DNA of 64,000 nt from Alphaproteobacteria bacterium (GCA_016124635.1 WGNJ01000027.1:45115-109114); one strand, 5' to 3'. Positions 9,022-18,842 are shown, counted from the stretch's first letter. The notes: a model not told the origin generated them from the letters alone. Numbers and translations: made by a program.

Positions 9022-10191
9022 ATGTTCACAAATCGACAAGCTACCGATATCGTGGCCAAGGCTCTTGAGACTCACAAGGGACCGGAAGCGGCCCAAGAAT
9101 TTCGCCAGCAGTTCGGCCGCTACGGTAGCGATGTCGTTCCCCCACCCGCTGGTACGTTCGATCCTTTCTTCCAGCATGCCGGCGCTCAGATTACGTATCT
9201 CACGCACATGGGAGTGCCGCACGTCATGGACGTCCTCGGTCAATCGGCACGCGCGGGTGACCGGGACGCGCTCGACCTGTTGATCAACATCGCCGACAAC
9301 CGTCACGGAGAGAGTGCCCACCGGTTGGATGCACTCTCGGTTCTAGCCACTGCCGCACCATCAAAGGCGTACGATTTGGCCGTTCTGATGATGCACGATA
9401 AAGATGTGAATTCCCACTTGGGAGAAGCCCTCATTAGACACACTCGTTCGCCGGATCTCATTCCTGCCCTCACGAAGATTGCTTTGAGCCCCAATTACGA
9501 GGTTCGTGAAAGTGCCATGAGTGCGTTGGTGGAGCTTGGAGAGCGAGGCTGCGAGGCCCTTGTCGGGCTACTTTTCTCGGAGTCATCCGAAGTACGACAT
9601 ACCGCTGGCGGCGCCCTCAGCAGACAGAAGCTCGCGACACCGCTGGTCCGTGATGCGGTCGAACGATTTTCGCGATCGTATCCGCAAGAGAACATTCATC
9701 TCCGCGATACCATTGAGCGGAGCGGTTTCAAATGGACAGTCGACGCCGTCATCCAAGAGGCTCGGAACCGACTCAATGAAATCGACGAGCGTCCCGACCC
9801 CATGGGGCAACGATCCCCTTCGGCACCAAGGAAGTCGTTTTTCGCGAGAAACTTTCGATCGGATCCTTCCCCTGAGGCAGTCAACGGGATTCAGGATGGT
9901 TTGTTGTGTCGTCATCGCGAATTGGAGGGCACTCCTCTGACCAAGCCCGAACGAGTGGCCGAGTCGCTCGTGAAGCTTGCCGTCCTACGTCCACAAGTCA
10001 TGTACGAACTCGCTCGCGCGAGTGCTGACGCGGCAGGTCCGAACAGCCACGAATACTTTCGCAAGATCCATGATCTCGAGATCTGGAGACCGGAACAGCG
10101 GGACTCAAAACTCTTCTGCCCTCTCGCCAAGCAACTCGCCTCCAGCGATTACTTTCGCGAACGCGTCCGACGGCTGCTCGATACGATTTAA
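9022..10191 (+). CDS. HEAT-repeat protein
   Basis: A protein of about 389 residues (ATG 9022 chosen; an in-frame GTG at 8986 would add 12). Its middle holds two or three HEAT-like helical pairs, for example SPDLIPALTKIALSPNYEVRESAMSALVELG followed by CEALVGLLFSESSEVRHTAGGAL; these stack into a protein-binding solenoid. The C-terminal third (after about 260) is Arg-rich and unlike HEAT repeats. No catalytic motif is visible. A second, unrelated-looking HEAT protein occurs at 20420-21532. The binding partner is unknown. Confidence 0.7.
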   Translation: MFTNRQATDIVAKALETHKGPEAAQEFRQQFGRYGSDVVPPPAGTFDPFFQHAGAQITYLTHMGVPHVMDVLGQSARAGDRDALDLLINIADNRHGESAHRLDALSVLATAAPSKAYDLAVLMMHDKDVNSHLGEALIRHTRSPDLIPALTKIALSPNYEVRESAMSALVELGERGCEALVGLLFSESSEVRHTAGGALSRQKLATPLVRDAVERFSRSYPQENIHLRDTIERSGFKWTVDAVIQEARNRLNEIDERPDPMGQRSPSAPRKSFFARNFRSDPSPEAVNGIQDGLLCRHRELEGTPLTKPERVAESLVKLAVLRPQVMYELARASADAAGPNSHEYFRKIHDLEIWRPEQRDSKLFCPLAKQLASSDYFRERVRRLLDTI

Positions 10192-10269
10192 GAATGATTC
10201 CGCATCGAACGGGATGTAAGAAACAGTGCCGGTTCGATGCGAAGAGACTCTTGAATACCCGTAAAAGTC

Positions 10270-10920
10270 TTAAGCCGCGTCATTCACGGAATAAGGTGCG
10301 TTTCCTCCGCCGTACTTCCGGAGGAGCGCTCGAAGGAACGCATTTTTGAGTTCCAGCGGATACGCTCGAGCCGTCGGCGTTCCCCATCGACCACGTTTCG
10401 GAATCCCATGCGGGTCGATCTCGTCCATCGCTTCATGCACCAGAAGGACCAGGGCATGAAAAAGCTCGTTGGCCTTCGTGTCCCGCTGGCCTGAGCCGCT
10501 TCGGATGAGATCGAGGAGCTCGTCCGACATGCGGAGCGTCTCCGGCGTCATGCTGATCTCTCGCCTTGGTGCTTTTGGCTTCGGTGCGACGTCTTCGTTG
10601 ATCGGTTGGGTCGGTCGAGTCGGTTCGTCCACGACAGTCTGAGGGACCGGGCGCTCGATGATCCGTTCGACTGGTGTTGACGGGGCGATGAACGCTGGTT
10701 TGGTGACGACAGGTTCGGGCTGCACCGTAGGCGTCGGCGTCGCTTCCACCATCGAAGGCTGTGGTGTTGCGGGAGCTTCCTCTCCCCTCACCTCTTGTTC
10801 TTGAGGCTTCGGTCTTCGCTGCGGCGTCGGGCTCGGTTCGTCCAGATAATCGCCCAGGTCACGGACCGGTTCGACGTTCAGTGTAAAGCTGTCAGGAATT
10901 CCCGGTTTGAACTTAGCCAT
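10270..10920 (-). CDS. Probable ParA partner protein (centromere-binding candidate)
   Basis: A 216-residue protein whose start overlaps the parA stop by 8 bp on the same strand, so the two are co-translated. Residues about 25-125 are a Pro/Thr/Glu-rich disordered linker. The C-terminal 85 residues are folded, beginning ISMTPETLRMSDELLDLIRSG, which looks like a strand-helix-helix (ribbon-helix-helix-like) segment. There is no HTH of the large ParB/Spo0J type. Position downstream of parA, small size and the upstream array of 8-bp repeats fit a type Ib partition system, where an RHH protein binds tandem short repeats. Function is inferred from context. Confidence 0.6.
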   Translation of the reverse strand: MAKFKPGIPDSFTLNVEPVRDLGDYLDEPSPTPQRRPKPQEQEVRGEEAPATPQPSMVEATPTPTVQPEPVVTKPAFIAPSTPVERIIERPVPQTVVDEPTRPTQPINEDVAPKPKAPRREISMTPETLRMSDELLDLIRSGSGQRDTKANELFHALVLLVHEAMDEIDPHGIPKRGRWGTPTARAYPLELKNAFLRALLRKYGGGNAPYSVNDAA

Positions 10921-11869
10921 TCGCCACCTCCATCGTCTTCGGCTCGTCGCCGATCACTTGCTCGACGGTCTTTACGTCCGGCAGCGGATTCAGGGTGGCT
11001 CCGAAAGCGCCTTTCGCTCCCCGGTTGATCATCTCTTTGACCAGCTGGGTGTATTGCGCAGCCTGCTCCTTACCTTCCGGATGCTCGAAGATGGTGATTC
11101 GCGCCATGGTCGCTTCGCGGTACCGGACGCTTCGTGCGATCGTGGTCGAGAAGACGAGTGCCGGCGTGAAGCGTTGCTTCAGGAGATCGTGAACTTGGCG
11201 GTCGAGCGATGTGGTGCGGTCATAGTTGCCGAGCAGCACACCGGCCAGGTTCAGCTTCGGGTTGTACTGCTTCCTTACCTTGTCGATGGTGCGAGTGAGG
11301 ACTTCGAGGCCCTTTAAGTCGTAGCCGCTCGGGAAAGCCGGGACGACGTACCAGTCGGCGGCAATCAATGCTGACGTCATAAGGAAGTCGAGATTCGGCG
11401 GCGTGTCGATCAGGACGACGTCATAGTGGCCACGCAGGGAGTCGATCGACTTCTTGAGACGCATGCGGTGCTCGCGTCGTAAGTCTTCGCCGTCCAGGTC
11501 GCTGTTGTTTTCGTCGGTAAGGAACGAGAGGACTTCGTTTTCGAGCCTGGCCGAGACCGACGAGAGTGCCCGGTGCCCCGGTACGACCGCGATCCGGCCC
11601 TCGAAGCGGCCTTCGGGCTCGATCGCGATGCGGGAGGCCGGAACTTTGTTGAGATATGCGTCGGCGAGCGTGTATCTCCCCTGCCGAAGCGTTTCGTCCG
11701 GGTCGATGCCCAAGTTATCGGTCGAGTTGCACTGCGGGTCGGTGTCGACCACGCACGCGGAGTAACCGAGCGCAGCGAACGCAGCGGCCGTCGAGATGGT
11801 GCTCGACGTTTTCCCGCAGCCGCCCTTCTGATTTGCGAAGACGATGACCTGTGTTTCTCGGAATCTCAT
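10913..11869 (-). CDS. parA: ParA-type partition ATPase
   Basis: A 318-residue ParA/MinD-family ATPase. ATG 11869 is chosen because the deviant Walker A motif KGGCGKTS (15-22) then lies at the usual place; longer upstream frames translate repeat DNA. DTDPQCNSTDNLG (switch I region) and DVVLIDTPPNLDFLM (Walker B) are present. It lacks an N-terminal HTH, as in small ParA proteins. With the downstream partner and the repeat array upstream it should form the element's partition system, keeping the plasmid form stably inherited. The gene reads away from the array, which also covers its promoter, so autoregulation by the partner is likely. Confidence 0.93.
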   Translation of the reverse strand: MRFRETQVIVFANQKGGCGKTSSTISTAAAFAALGYSACVVDTDPQCNSTDNLGIDPDETLRQGRYTLADAYLNKVPASRIAIEPEGRFEGRIAVVPGHRALSSVSARLENEVLSFLTDENNSDLDGEDLRREHRMRLKKSIDSLRGHYDVVLIDTPPNLDFLMTSALIAADWYVVPAFPSGYDLKGLEVLTRTIDKVRKQYNPKLNLAGVLLGNYDRTTSLDRQVHDLLKQRFTPALVFSTTIARSVRYREATMARITIFEHPEGKEQAAQYTQLVKEMINRGAKGAFGATLNPLPDVKTVEQVIGDEPKTMEVANG

Positions 11870-11913
11870 GGCAAAAACGCGTTTCCAAAAAAATCGAACC
11901 GTTGTGGTTCCGA

Positions 11914-12833
11914 GTATTCCGGAACACCGGAATTCCGGGCAAGACGGAAAATGCATCCCGTTGCGTTCTGCTCCGGTACTCCGGAACTCCGGAGGTTTGA
12001 GAGACTGGTCTCGAAGCGACCGCTCAGCGCCTTCGTAATTCCGGAATTCCGGAACTCCGGAAGAGACAGAACGCTTTCGACGTGAGCGAGCTCCGGAACT
12101 CCGGATCACTCCTGCGTTCGAGCGAGGCGATCGACTCGGTTCGTATTCCGGTGCTCCGGAACACTCCGTGCGGATCGATCGCGCGAAGCACTTCGCATCC
12201 GCACTCCTCCGGTATTCCGGAGGAGTCTTCGACGGATCGATCGAAGCGAACTCGATACCGGGATTTGGAGCACCCGCGTAAACGCATTCAGAGAGTCGTA
12301 ACTTGTGCGGCCTCCCCTCAGGTCGTCCTGACGCCGATCGGTCGAACAGGTGGCGAGCTAGCGGCCTTCATGACGTCGCGGGCGAGGCGATTCGCCTTCG
12401 ATCGAGAAACTTCTTAAGACTCGAACCGGTCGTGTCCCCTCGCCTGCCCAAAATTCGTTCCGGCCTCGCTCTGAATCGAGCCTGTACTCCGGAGTACCGG
12501 AGAAGAGCCGCAAAGATCCTCCGGTGTTCTGGAACACTCGAAACCCAAGGGCGTGAGTTGCTGCCGAGAGTTCCGGAGCTCCGGGGGACTTCGTCATCAC
12601 CTTGAAGGCGATTGTCGCGCGACACCCTCTTGTTCTCCGGAGTACCGGACCTCCGGAACACAGAAGACCCAGGCCACTGGCCTGATCGACGAGAGTCTCC
12701 TCCGGAATTCCGGATGTCCGGAGCACTGGTCGATATCTGCATCGCCCTCGGGAGGCCTGGTTTCGTCCGGTATTCCGGAACACTCGTCACATGGGCCCTG
12801 GGTGTTCTCCGGTACTCCGGAACACCGGAATAC
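11914..12833. repeat. Array of 8-bp CCGG-core repeats, candidate partition site (parS)
   Basis: About 13 clusters of the 8-bp unit ACTCCGGA / ATTCCGGA, usually 2-3 head-to-tail per cluster and many palindromic. Clear clusters lie near 11914-11938, 11971-11994, 12036-12063, 12090-12107, 12144-12162, 12203-12226, 12485-12502, 12569-12585, 12632-12660, 12697-12726, 12765-12782 and 12803-12833. They fill the space between parA and the iterons. Tandem 8-bp units are what RHH-type centromere proteins bind in known small ParA systems; the role here is inferred. No coding frame in this stretch is credible. Confidence 0.75.
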
Positions 12834-13009
12834 CCAAGCATCTTTTCCCATGACAGCTGCTGCGAGTGCTGCTAGATGGTGAAAGTGAGTTAAACCAACC
12901 AGCAGCCTTTACGTGATCTGCAAACCGATGCCGATTCGAGTGCTTCAGCCCGGTTCTCGCCGAGAATGCGAGAGAGGGGAGCTGTGCGTTTTCGGTCAGG
13001 CCCAGAGAG

Positions 13010-13257
13010 TACCGGGATTTAAGGCATATCCGCCAGTCGACCTTGTCGATGTCCGAACTCTGGCCATACCGGGATTTGAGACACGTTCGTACCGGGATTT
13101 CGGGCATAGGGTAGGTTCGATGGGTGCCTGGCCGGCTACCGGGATTTCGGGCACGACGTCACCGGGAAGCGAGGCACACGAGTACCGGGATTCCAGGCAT
13201 GCGCTTGCCGGGATTCGAGACACGTTCAGGGGCCCACGTACCGGGATTACGGGCACG
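13010..13257. repeat. Iterons of the replication origin (8 copies), with one distant copy at 12257
   Basis: Consensus TACCGGGATTTnnGGCAC is seen with the A of ACCGGG at 13011, 13068, 13091, 13138, 13161, 13184, 13207 and 13240. Four of the seven spacings are exactly 23 bp, about two helical turns; others are near multiples. A ninth lone copy stands at 12257 inside the partition array. The iterons end about 125 bp before the repA start. The 13300-13360 stretch is AT-rich with T and A runs and could be the unwinding region. This is the classic layout of an iteron-controlled plasmid origin. Confidence 0.85.
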
Positions 13258-13382
13258 AATCGGGCGATTAAGTGCCTGAGGGTCTTGGGTTTCCGGCAAG
13301 ATAACTCTGTTCCTAATAACTTCTGTAAAAACACATCAACTCAAGTTGGCGTTTTTTCTGGTGGGGGGAGGTGAGGGGAGAG

Positions 13383-14795
13383 ATGTCACGTGAAGGCATA
13401 GCCGAAATCCTTCCGACTCGTACCGGTACCCAACAACGGTATCGTGACGAGCTCAATTTCGCGGAGTTCCCGATCGCGTCCGTGTCGGACACCATCGCCG
13501 ACAACCAGAAGACGCTCGAGTTCTCCGACGAGATCTTCGATCCTTCGACCGGAAGCACGGTCACTCGAACCCTTTCCATCACGGCGGCGGACAAGTTCGG
13601 TCTTCCCACCGCACTCGACGACGAGGTTTTGCTCGGCCTCATGCAGCTCTCGTGCGAGCAGGGATTCACCGATCGCAAAGTGCACTTTTCCCGCTACGAG
13701 CTCATCAAGCTTCTCGGGTGGCGTGACGAGTCGAAGTCGTACAAGCGGATCGAGGACTCGCTCAATCGCTGGACGGGCGTGACGCTCCAGTACCGTAAAG
13801 CCTGGTGGTCGAAAGAAGAGCAGTGCTGGGTGAACGAGACGTTTCACGTCATCGACCAGGTCACCGTCTTCGACCGCGAACGGATCGCCCGTCGAAGGAA
13901 AATGGCGAAGGGCTCACCTGAGAAGGCCCTTTCGTCGTTCGTCTGGAACGAGACGGTCTTTCAGAGTTTCAAGGCCGGTTACATCAAGAGCCTCGACTTC
14001 GATTTCTTCAAGAGTCTCGATTCGGCCATCTCCAAGCGGATGTTCCGTTTCCTCGACAAGCGGTTCTATCACAAGGCCCGTTGGGAATTCGATTTGAGGG
14101 TCTTCGCGTGCGAGCACGTGGGTCTCTCGAAGAACTATTCGAACTCAGAGCTCAAGAGAAAGCTGCTCCCGGCAGTTCGCGAACTCGAACATCGTGGGTT
14201 TCTGGAACGACTTTCGGATTCGGATCGTTTCGTGCAGGTGAGGGTAGGTGAGTGGAAGGTCGTGTTCGTGAAGGCCGGCAAGCGCGTCATGAACCTGCCG
14301 CGTGAAGAAGACGATTCTCTGGTTCGTGAACTGACGGCCCGGGGCATCACCGAACGAAGCGCCAGGAAGCTCGTTTCGCAGTATGAGCGTCCGCGAATCG
14401 AGGAGAAGCTCAAACTCTTCGATGCGCTCCGAACGCGGGGAGGCGAGGGCGGCATTCGGAATCGAGCCGGGTGGCTCTACGCGGCGATCGTTCACGATTA
14501 CTCGGATGGCGAAAAGACGAATGTCGTTTCGAAGCCGATCGTCGCCAAACCGGCAGCGAAGAGCCAAGCCGCCAAAACGGAAGAGAAGCTTCCTGAAGTC
14601 GAGGCCTTCGATCGTTACTGGGAGAGTCTGGACGAAGCGGCTCGCGATTCTTTCGAGCGGGAGGCGTTCGCTGCCGCCCCGATGTTCCTTCAGAAGCAGT
14701 ACCTGGAAGGTGTCGACCTGAAGGGCTCCCTCTGGAAGGTGACTCGCCGACGAATCCTGGTCGGCCATTTCGCGGCGACCGTCGCGAAAGCCTGA
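13383..14795 (+). CDS. repA: Plasmid replication initiator (RepA, RPA family)
   Basis: A 470-residue initiator of the Replication initiator protein A family (Pfam RPA). The family signature is at the N-terminus: RDELNFAEFPIAS, then LSITAADKFGLPTALDDEVLLGLMQL. Two winged-helix regions follow (about 105-150 and 215-270). The C-terminal 130 residues are Lys-rich and variable. ATG 13383 is chosen for the GAGGGGAGA ribosome-binding site just before it. The iteron cluster directly upstream is its expected binding site, for both initiation and copy control. It shows the element has, or had, a plasmid state. Confidence 0.92.
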   Translation: MSREGIAEILPTRTGTQQRYRDELNFAEFPIASVSDTIADNQKTLEFSDEIFDPSTGSTVTRTLSITAADKFGLPTALDDEVLLGLMQLSCEQGFTDRKVHFSRYELIKLLGWRDESKSYKRIEDSLNRWTGVTLQYRKAWWSKEEQCWVNETFHVIDQVTVFDRERIARRRKMAKGSPEKALSSFVWNETVFQSFKAGYIKSLDFDFFKSLDSAISKRMFRFLDKRFYHKARWEFDLRVFACEHVGLSKNYSNSELKRKLLPAVRELEHRGFLERLSDSDRFVQVRVGEWKVVFVKAGKRVMNLPREEDDSLVRELTARGITERSARKLVSQYERPRIEEKLKLFDALRTRGGEGGIRNRAGWLYAAIVHDYSDGEKTNVVSKPIVAKPAAKSQAAKTEEKLPEVEAFDRYWESLDEAARDSFEREAFAAAPMFLQKQYLEGVDLKGSLWKVTRRRILVGHFAATVAKA

Positions 14796-15173
14796 AGCTC
14801 AATTTGGATCCGTCGAACGCTTTACCCGGACACTTCATGGAAGTGGACGGGTGTGCCGTGTCTGAGGGGGAGCGTAGCTCGCGTCGATGGAGGCTGTCGT
14901 GGGCTTGGGCCGCTGGTGCCCGCTGAGGGGCGTGACGGCGTCGCCAGGGCTGAGTGGCGGACGGGGCACGAGGTGTGGGGCTCGTGAGAGTGAGGGGTCG
15001 GGCCGGGAGCCGAGCGGAGGCGACGAGGGTTGGAGGATGGAGAGGAGAGAGCGCGGGCCAGGGTGAGGGACGAGGATAGGAGAAGAAGTGAGCGGAGCCA
15101 TCGAGGGGATGCGGGGGCAGACGAGAGGGGCTAGGAAGAGTGGCTCTGGGGCGTTTGTGGGGAGCCTCTCGAT
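14796..15173. other. Non-coding, strongly purine-rich region
   Basis: 378 bp between the convergent repA and alcohol dehydrogenase genes. From about 14860 to 15165 the plus strand is extremely G/A-rich with short reiterations (GAGG, GGAGG, GAGAG) and few pyrimidine runs. I see no gene. It may be a transcription/replication barrier or simply drifted DNA. Confidence 0.6.
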
Positions 15174-16202
15174 TCAGCAGACCTTCAAGACCTTCGCTCC
15201 CCGGATGCTTTTCGACCGAAGGTCCATCAAGGCCTGGTTGGCATCCTCCAGCGCATACTCCTGAAGTTCTGGCCTGATCGGAATTTCGGCCGCGATTTTC
15301 AAAAAATCCCGAACGTCGTTTCGCGTGACGTTCGCTACGCTTTTGATCTCCTTCTCGCTCCAGAGGTGGCCAGGGTAGTCCAGATCGAGGAGCGATTTCT
15401 TGTCGGACTCTTCTTTCCGGATGGCGTTCACGACGAGCCGTCCGCCACGTTCGAGGTTTCTCAAAGCCGACACGATCGGAGTCCAGGCCGGTGTCGTGTC
15501 GATGATGGCGTCCAGCTTCTTCGGTGCTTCGTCGTTCGTATCTCCGGCCCAGTCCGCCCCCAGTTCACGGGCGAAGGTTCGTTCGCTCTCCGAACGTGCG
15601 AAGACGAAGATCTGCGTTCGAGGGTAAACGTGCCGCACCAGCGGCAGAACAAGATGGGCCGAAGCGCCGAAACCGGTCAGCCCCAGGCGTTGGCCGTCCT
15701 TGATTCCGGTCAGGCGGAGCGACCGGTATCCGATGGCTCCGGCACAGAGAAGCGGGGCCGCTTCCGAATCACTGAACGGAGCAGGTATCGGGTAGGCGAA
15801 TGCAGCGGGGACAGTCATGTACTCAGCGTACCCGCCGGGCACGTCCCGACCGGTCGCCCGGAAATCGAGGCAGAGGTTTTCCCGGCCGCTCTTGCAGAAG
15901 TCGCACTGCCCGCACGCAGAATGAATCCAGGCGACGCCGACCCGGTCGTCGATTCGGAACCCTTCGACCCGTTCGCCCAAGGATGCGACGTGACCTACGA
16001 CCTGATGTCCGAGGATGGCCGATAACTTGGGCGGTGGAGTCCGTCCCTCGATCTCGTCCAGCTCGGTATGGCAGACGCCGCAGACACGGACACGGATCAG
16101 AATCTCGTCCGGCCCTGGGACGGGCTGGGGAACTTCCGCCAGTCTGAGCGGAGTCGGGTTGTCCTTCAGGAGCCCGATCTTTTCCAGAATCATCGCACGC
16201 AT
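15174..16202 (-). CDS. Zinc-dependent alcohol dehydrogenase (MDR superfamily)
   Basis: A 342-residue medium-chain dehydrogenase oxidising alcohols or reducing aldehydes with NAD(P). The catalytic zinc ligands are in CGVCHTELDE (Cys at about 40) and GHQVVGHV (about 65-72); the structural zinc cluster is CGQCDFCKSGRENLC (about 96-110). The nucleotide-binding glycine motif is altered: TGFGASAHL near 175. It resembles the AdhA/AdhP-like group with the short structural-zinc lobe. It is metabolic cargo sitting between repA and the relaxase with no evident partner. Substrate unknown. Confidence 0.88.
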   Translation of the reverse strand: MRAMILEKIGLLKDNPTPLRLAEVPQPVPGPDEILIRVRVCGVCHTELDEIEGRTPPPKLSAILGHQVVGHVASLGERVEGFRIDDRVGVAWIHSACGQCDFCKSGRENLCLDFRATGRDVPGGYAEYMTVPAAFAYPIPAPFSDSEAAPLLCAGAIGYRSLRLTGIKDGQRLGLTGFGASAHLVLPLVRHVYPRTQIFVFARSESERTFARELGADWAGDTNDEAPKKLDAIIDTTPAWTPIVSALRNLERGGRLVVNAIRKEESDKKSLLDLDYPGHLWSEKEIKSVANVTRNDVRDFLKIAAEIPIRPELQEYALEDANQALMDLRSKSIRGAKVLKVC

Positions 16203-16316
16203 CGCGAAAGTCCTTCGACGGGGAGCCTGGTCGGAATGGTTTCACATGACCGGTATGACGGAGCCTGTCGCAGATTCTCCCGCACCAGCTTCGGGAGTGC
16301 CACCGGCAGTCGCCCT

Positions 16317-18842
16317 TTATGCGGCGATCGAAGGACCGAGCGGCCGAGGTGAGGGCGTACGATCGGTGATTTCCTGAGCGAGCGTCTTTTGTCGCTCCCG
16401 GCCGAGTGCCCTGACCAGTTCCTTTAGCTCCAGCCCAGCGGTCTCCCTATCGCAGAAGATGTGAGTGCCCTTTTGACTGCGGGACGCCTGCACGTAGCCC
16501 ATGTGAAGATCGGTGAGCGGTCCTCCCATCAGCACGTGGACGAACGGAATGCTCGCCCCCTGGGCCTTGTGGGTCGTGCTGCCGTAACCCAGTCGGAGAT
16601 TTTTGGATGAGTATCGTTTGAGGCTTACGGCAATCTCCCGTTCGCCCTGGTCGAGCCGGACGGTGAGTCGTTCCCGCTTCGGGTCGACGGAGAGAACCGT
16701 GCCGGTATCGGAGTTGAGCACCCCGAGTTCGCGGGAGTTCTTCTGGAACTGGATGCGGTCTCCGGGGTGAAAGTCGTAGCCGTTCACGTGCAACACGGTA
16801 TTGGCGTCGACGTGGCCTGAGCGGATACGTTCGGCTTGGGCTTTCAGATTCAGCTCTTTCACTTCGCTGTTGAGGCTCGCCAGCATGAAGACGTTTTCGG
16901 GTTGGGCGATACCGCCGTCTGCTTTCCATTGATCGATCAGTTGCGAGATCGCTTGCGGCCGATTATTCGCCAGGTGAAGTCGATCGTGCTGGACGTAAGC
17001 CGCGAGCGCTTCGCTCGAGCGGCCTCGTTCGAAGTCTCTGACGGCTTCTCTAGCCCAGAGCTCCTCTTGTCGACGGATGTTGTCGAGTCGGACTTCCCCC
17101 AGGATCTCCGACAGATACTTGAAAGGCCCGCCTGCCGTGATGGGCTGAAGCTGTTTCGAGTCACCGACGAGGATGATACGGGCACCGGGAGCGTTGGCGA
17201 CGTGCTCGACGAGGCGAGCGATCTGCTTGGTGCCGACCATGCCGGCTTCGTCCACCACGATGACCGAATGGGCATGGAGCCTAACGGAATCGGCGTCGAG
17301 AAGGCGTAAGAGTCGGTCGATCGTTTGAGATTCGATGCCGGTGCCCTCTTGGAGCCGTTTCGCTGCCGCTGCGGCGACGGCACATCCCCAAACGTCCCGC
17401 CCTTCGTTTCTCCAGACGTCATGGCAGGCTTTGAGCGTGTAGGTTTTGCCGGTTCCCGCGAGACCGCTCATCAGTCGGATGCCGGGTCCTGAGCAGAGCC
17501 ACTCGACGGCCCGCTTCTGTTCGTCGTCCAGAGTTCTTCCCGGTGCGTGCACGGCTTCTCGGATGATGTCATGGCCTGTACCGCTCTGGGGGCCACGAAC
17601 GATCCGTTCGACGTGTCTCAAGAGCTGCTGCTCCAGCCGCTGGACTTCCGGCGTCGTGTAGCGGACTTCGGTGCGGTCGACGTAACGGTTGGAATGGCTG
17701 TTCCTGCCTTCGGTGGTGAGGATGCCCAGGCGAATGAGGTCGGGGCCGTCGAGTTCCCGTTTGACGAGCTTTCGGATCTCGTCGCTCGAAAGTCGGCCCA
17801 CGGCCAGTTCGGCGACCGTCTTCAAGAGTTCCGCTTCGTTCCAGTGGGCGTGCTGCTCGGAGAGTTTCGAAAGGGCTTCACGGAAGATCGAACGCTTGGT
17901 GGCTTCGAGCTCCTCCGGCATGAGTCTCCGGTAGTCGTATCTCAAGCTTTGCAAGATTTCGGCGTCGATTCCGAAGCTTTTGCCCACTTCCTTCCATTCG
18001 GCCAGAAGCTCCTGGCGGGGCTTTTCGGAATCTTTGCGGCGGCGGGTTTCTTTCGCGATGAGCTCGGCGTAGCGGGGGGAAGCTGCGTCGAGGCCTCCGG
18101 CCCGGAGGGTGAGTTCCCGTTCGATTTCGGCTCTTCGTTTGGAGAATTCCTCGACGAGTGCGAGCGGGATGTCGGCGAGCTCGAATCCGAGGCTCGCGCC
18201 CACTTGCCGCTGTTCGACCATGAAACCCAGTTCCTGCAGACCGCGAGCGAGCGCTGCCCGGTAGATGGCACCGGCCGACATTTTCCAGTGATAGAGGTGG
18301 GTGGAATCGATGGCGGTGATGCGGCCGTCCGGATGGACCGTGAGATTGATGCAGAGGGCGTGCGTATGGAGCTGCGGGTCCGATGCCCGGCTCGTGCCAT
18401 GCTCGAACAGAGCGAAGAGGAGAGGGGACTTCACCAGTTCCTGACCCTGCTTGCCGACACGTGCGAATCCGGCCTGGGCTTCGATGAAGTCCAGGGCTTC
18501 CCGCACAGCGTAGAGGTGCTGAACTTCGATGGCCTTCCTGAGTGCGGTGTCGGCCATGGCCCAGGCGACGGAGACCGATTTGGGGCAGCTGAAGGTGAGA
18601 TCGTGGCCGGGATTTCGGTGCGGGGTTCCGGCGTTGCGTACGAGAGGCCGCTGCGTTTCGTGATGGTAGCCCGCACAGAGCCGTTCGACGTGATGTCGCT
18701 CGGCGATGCCGGATAGTCCGAATTCTTGAGCGGCGGTGCCGTACCAGAGAGGGACCGGTTCTCCTCCTTCGGCGTAGTAGTTGATGTTGGCCAGCTCCAG
18801 GTAGTAGCCGGGCCCTTGGGTAAGGGATGCGACGGATAACAT
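16317..18842 (-). CDS. traI: MobF conjugative relaxase-helicase (TraI/TrwC-like)
   Basis: An 841-residue two-part protein. The N-terminal TrwC relaxase domain (1-300) has paired tyrosines (YY 13-14 and 22-23), the CPKSVSVAWA strand (about 86-95) and the metal-binding histidines His148, His159 and His161 (HGTSR..LHTHAL). The helicase part has Walker A GLAGTGKT (460-467), Walker B VVDEAG (about 529-534) and the C-terminal TTHKAQG motif of RecD-type SF1B helicases. It nicks oriT and unwinds the transferred strand. It is read away from the DUF932-like gene across a 264-bp gap that could hold its oriT, though I cannot point to a nick site. Shorter than F TraI (1756 residues) but near R388 TrwC (966). 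Confidence 0.93.
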   Translation of the reverse strand: MLSVASLTQGPGYYLELANINYYAEGGEPVPLWYGTAAQEFGLSGIAERHHVERLCAGYHHETQRPLVRNAGTPHRNPGHDLTFSCPKSVSVAWAMADTALRKAIEVQHLYAVREALDFIEAQAGFARVGKQGQELVKSPLLFALFEHGTSRASDPQLHTHALCINLTVHPDGRITAIDSTHLYHWKMSAGAIYRAALARGLQELGFMVEQRQVGASLGFELADIPLALVEEFSKRRAEIERELTLRAGGLDAASPRYAELIAKETRRRKDSEKPRQELLAEWKEVGKSFGIDAEILQSLRYDYRRLMPEELEATKRSIFREALSKLSEQHAHWNEAELLKTVAELAVGRLSSDEIRKLVKRELDGPDLIRLGILTTEGRNSHSNRYVDRTEVRYTTPEVQRLEQQLLRHVERIVRGPQSGTGHDIIREAVHAPGRTLDDEQKRAVEWLCSGPGIRLMSGLAGTGKTYTLKACHDVWRNEGRDVWGCAVAAAAAKRLQEGTGIESQTIDRLLRLLDADSVRLHAHSVIVVDEAGMVGTKQIARLVEHVANAPGARIILVGDSKQLQPITAGGPFKYLSEILGEVRLDNIRRQEELWAREAVRDFERGRSSEALAAYVQHDRLHLANNRPQAISQLIDQWKADGGIAQPENVFMLASLNSEVKELNLKAQAERIRSGHVDANTVLHVNGYDFHPGDRIQFQKNSRELGVLNSDTGTVLSVDPKRERLTVRLDQGEREIAVSLKRYSSKNLRLGYGSTTHKAQGASIPFVHVLMGGPLTDLHMGYVQASRSQKGTHIFCDRETAGLELKELVRALGRERQKTLAQEITDRTPSPRPLGPSIAA

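Noticed and set aside
11870..12109. N-terminal extension of ParA
   Set aside because: The 80 extra codons only translate repeat DNA; ATG 11869 places the Walker A motif correctly.
11914..13257. CRISPR array
   Set aside because: The repeats are 8-18 bp with short variable spacing, no 25-40-bp unique spacers and no cas1/cas2; they fit partition and origin repeats.
17547..18716. Long plus-strand open frame opposite the relaxase
   Set aside because: It is the complement-frame shadow of a clear MobF gene in high-GC DNA; no domain resemblance.
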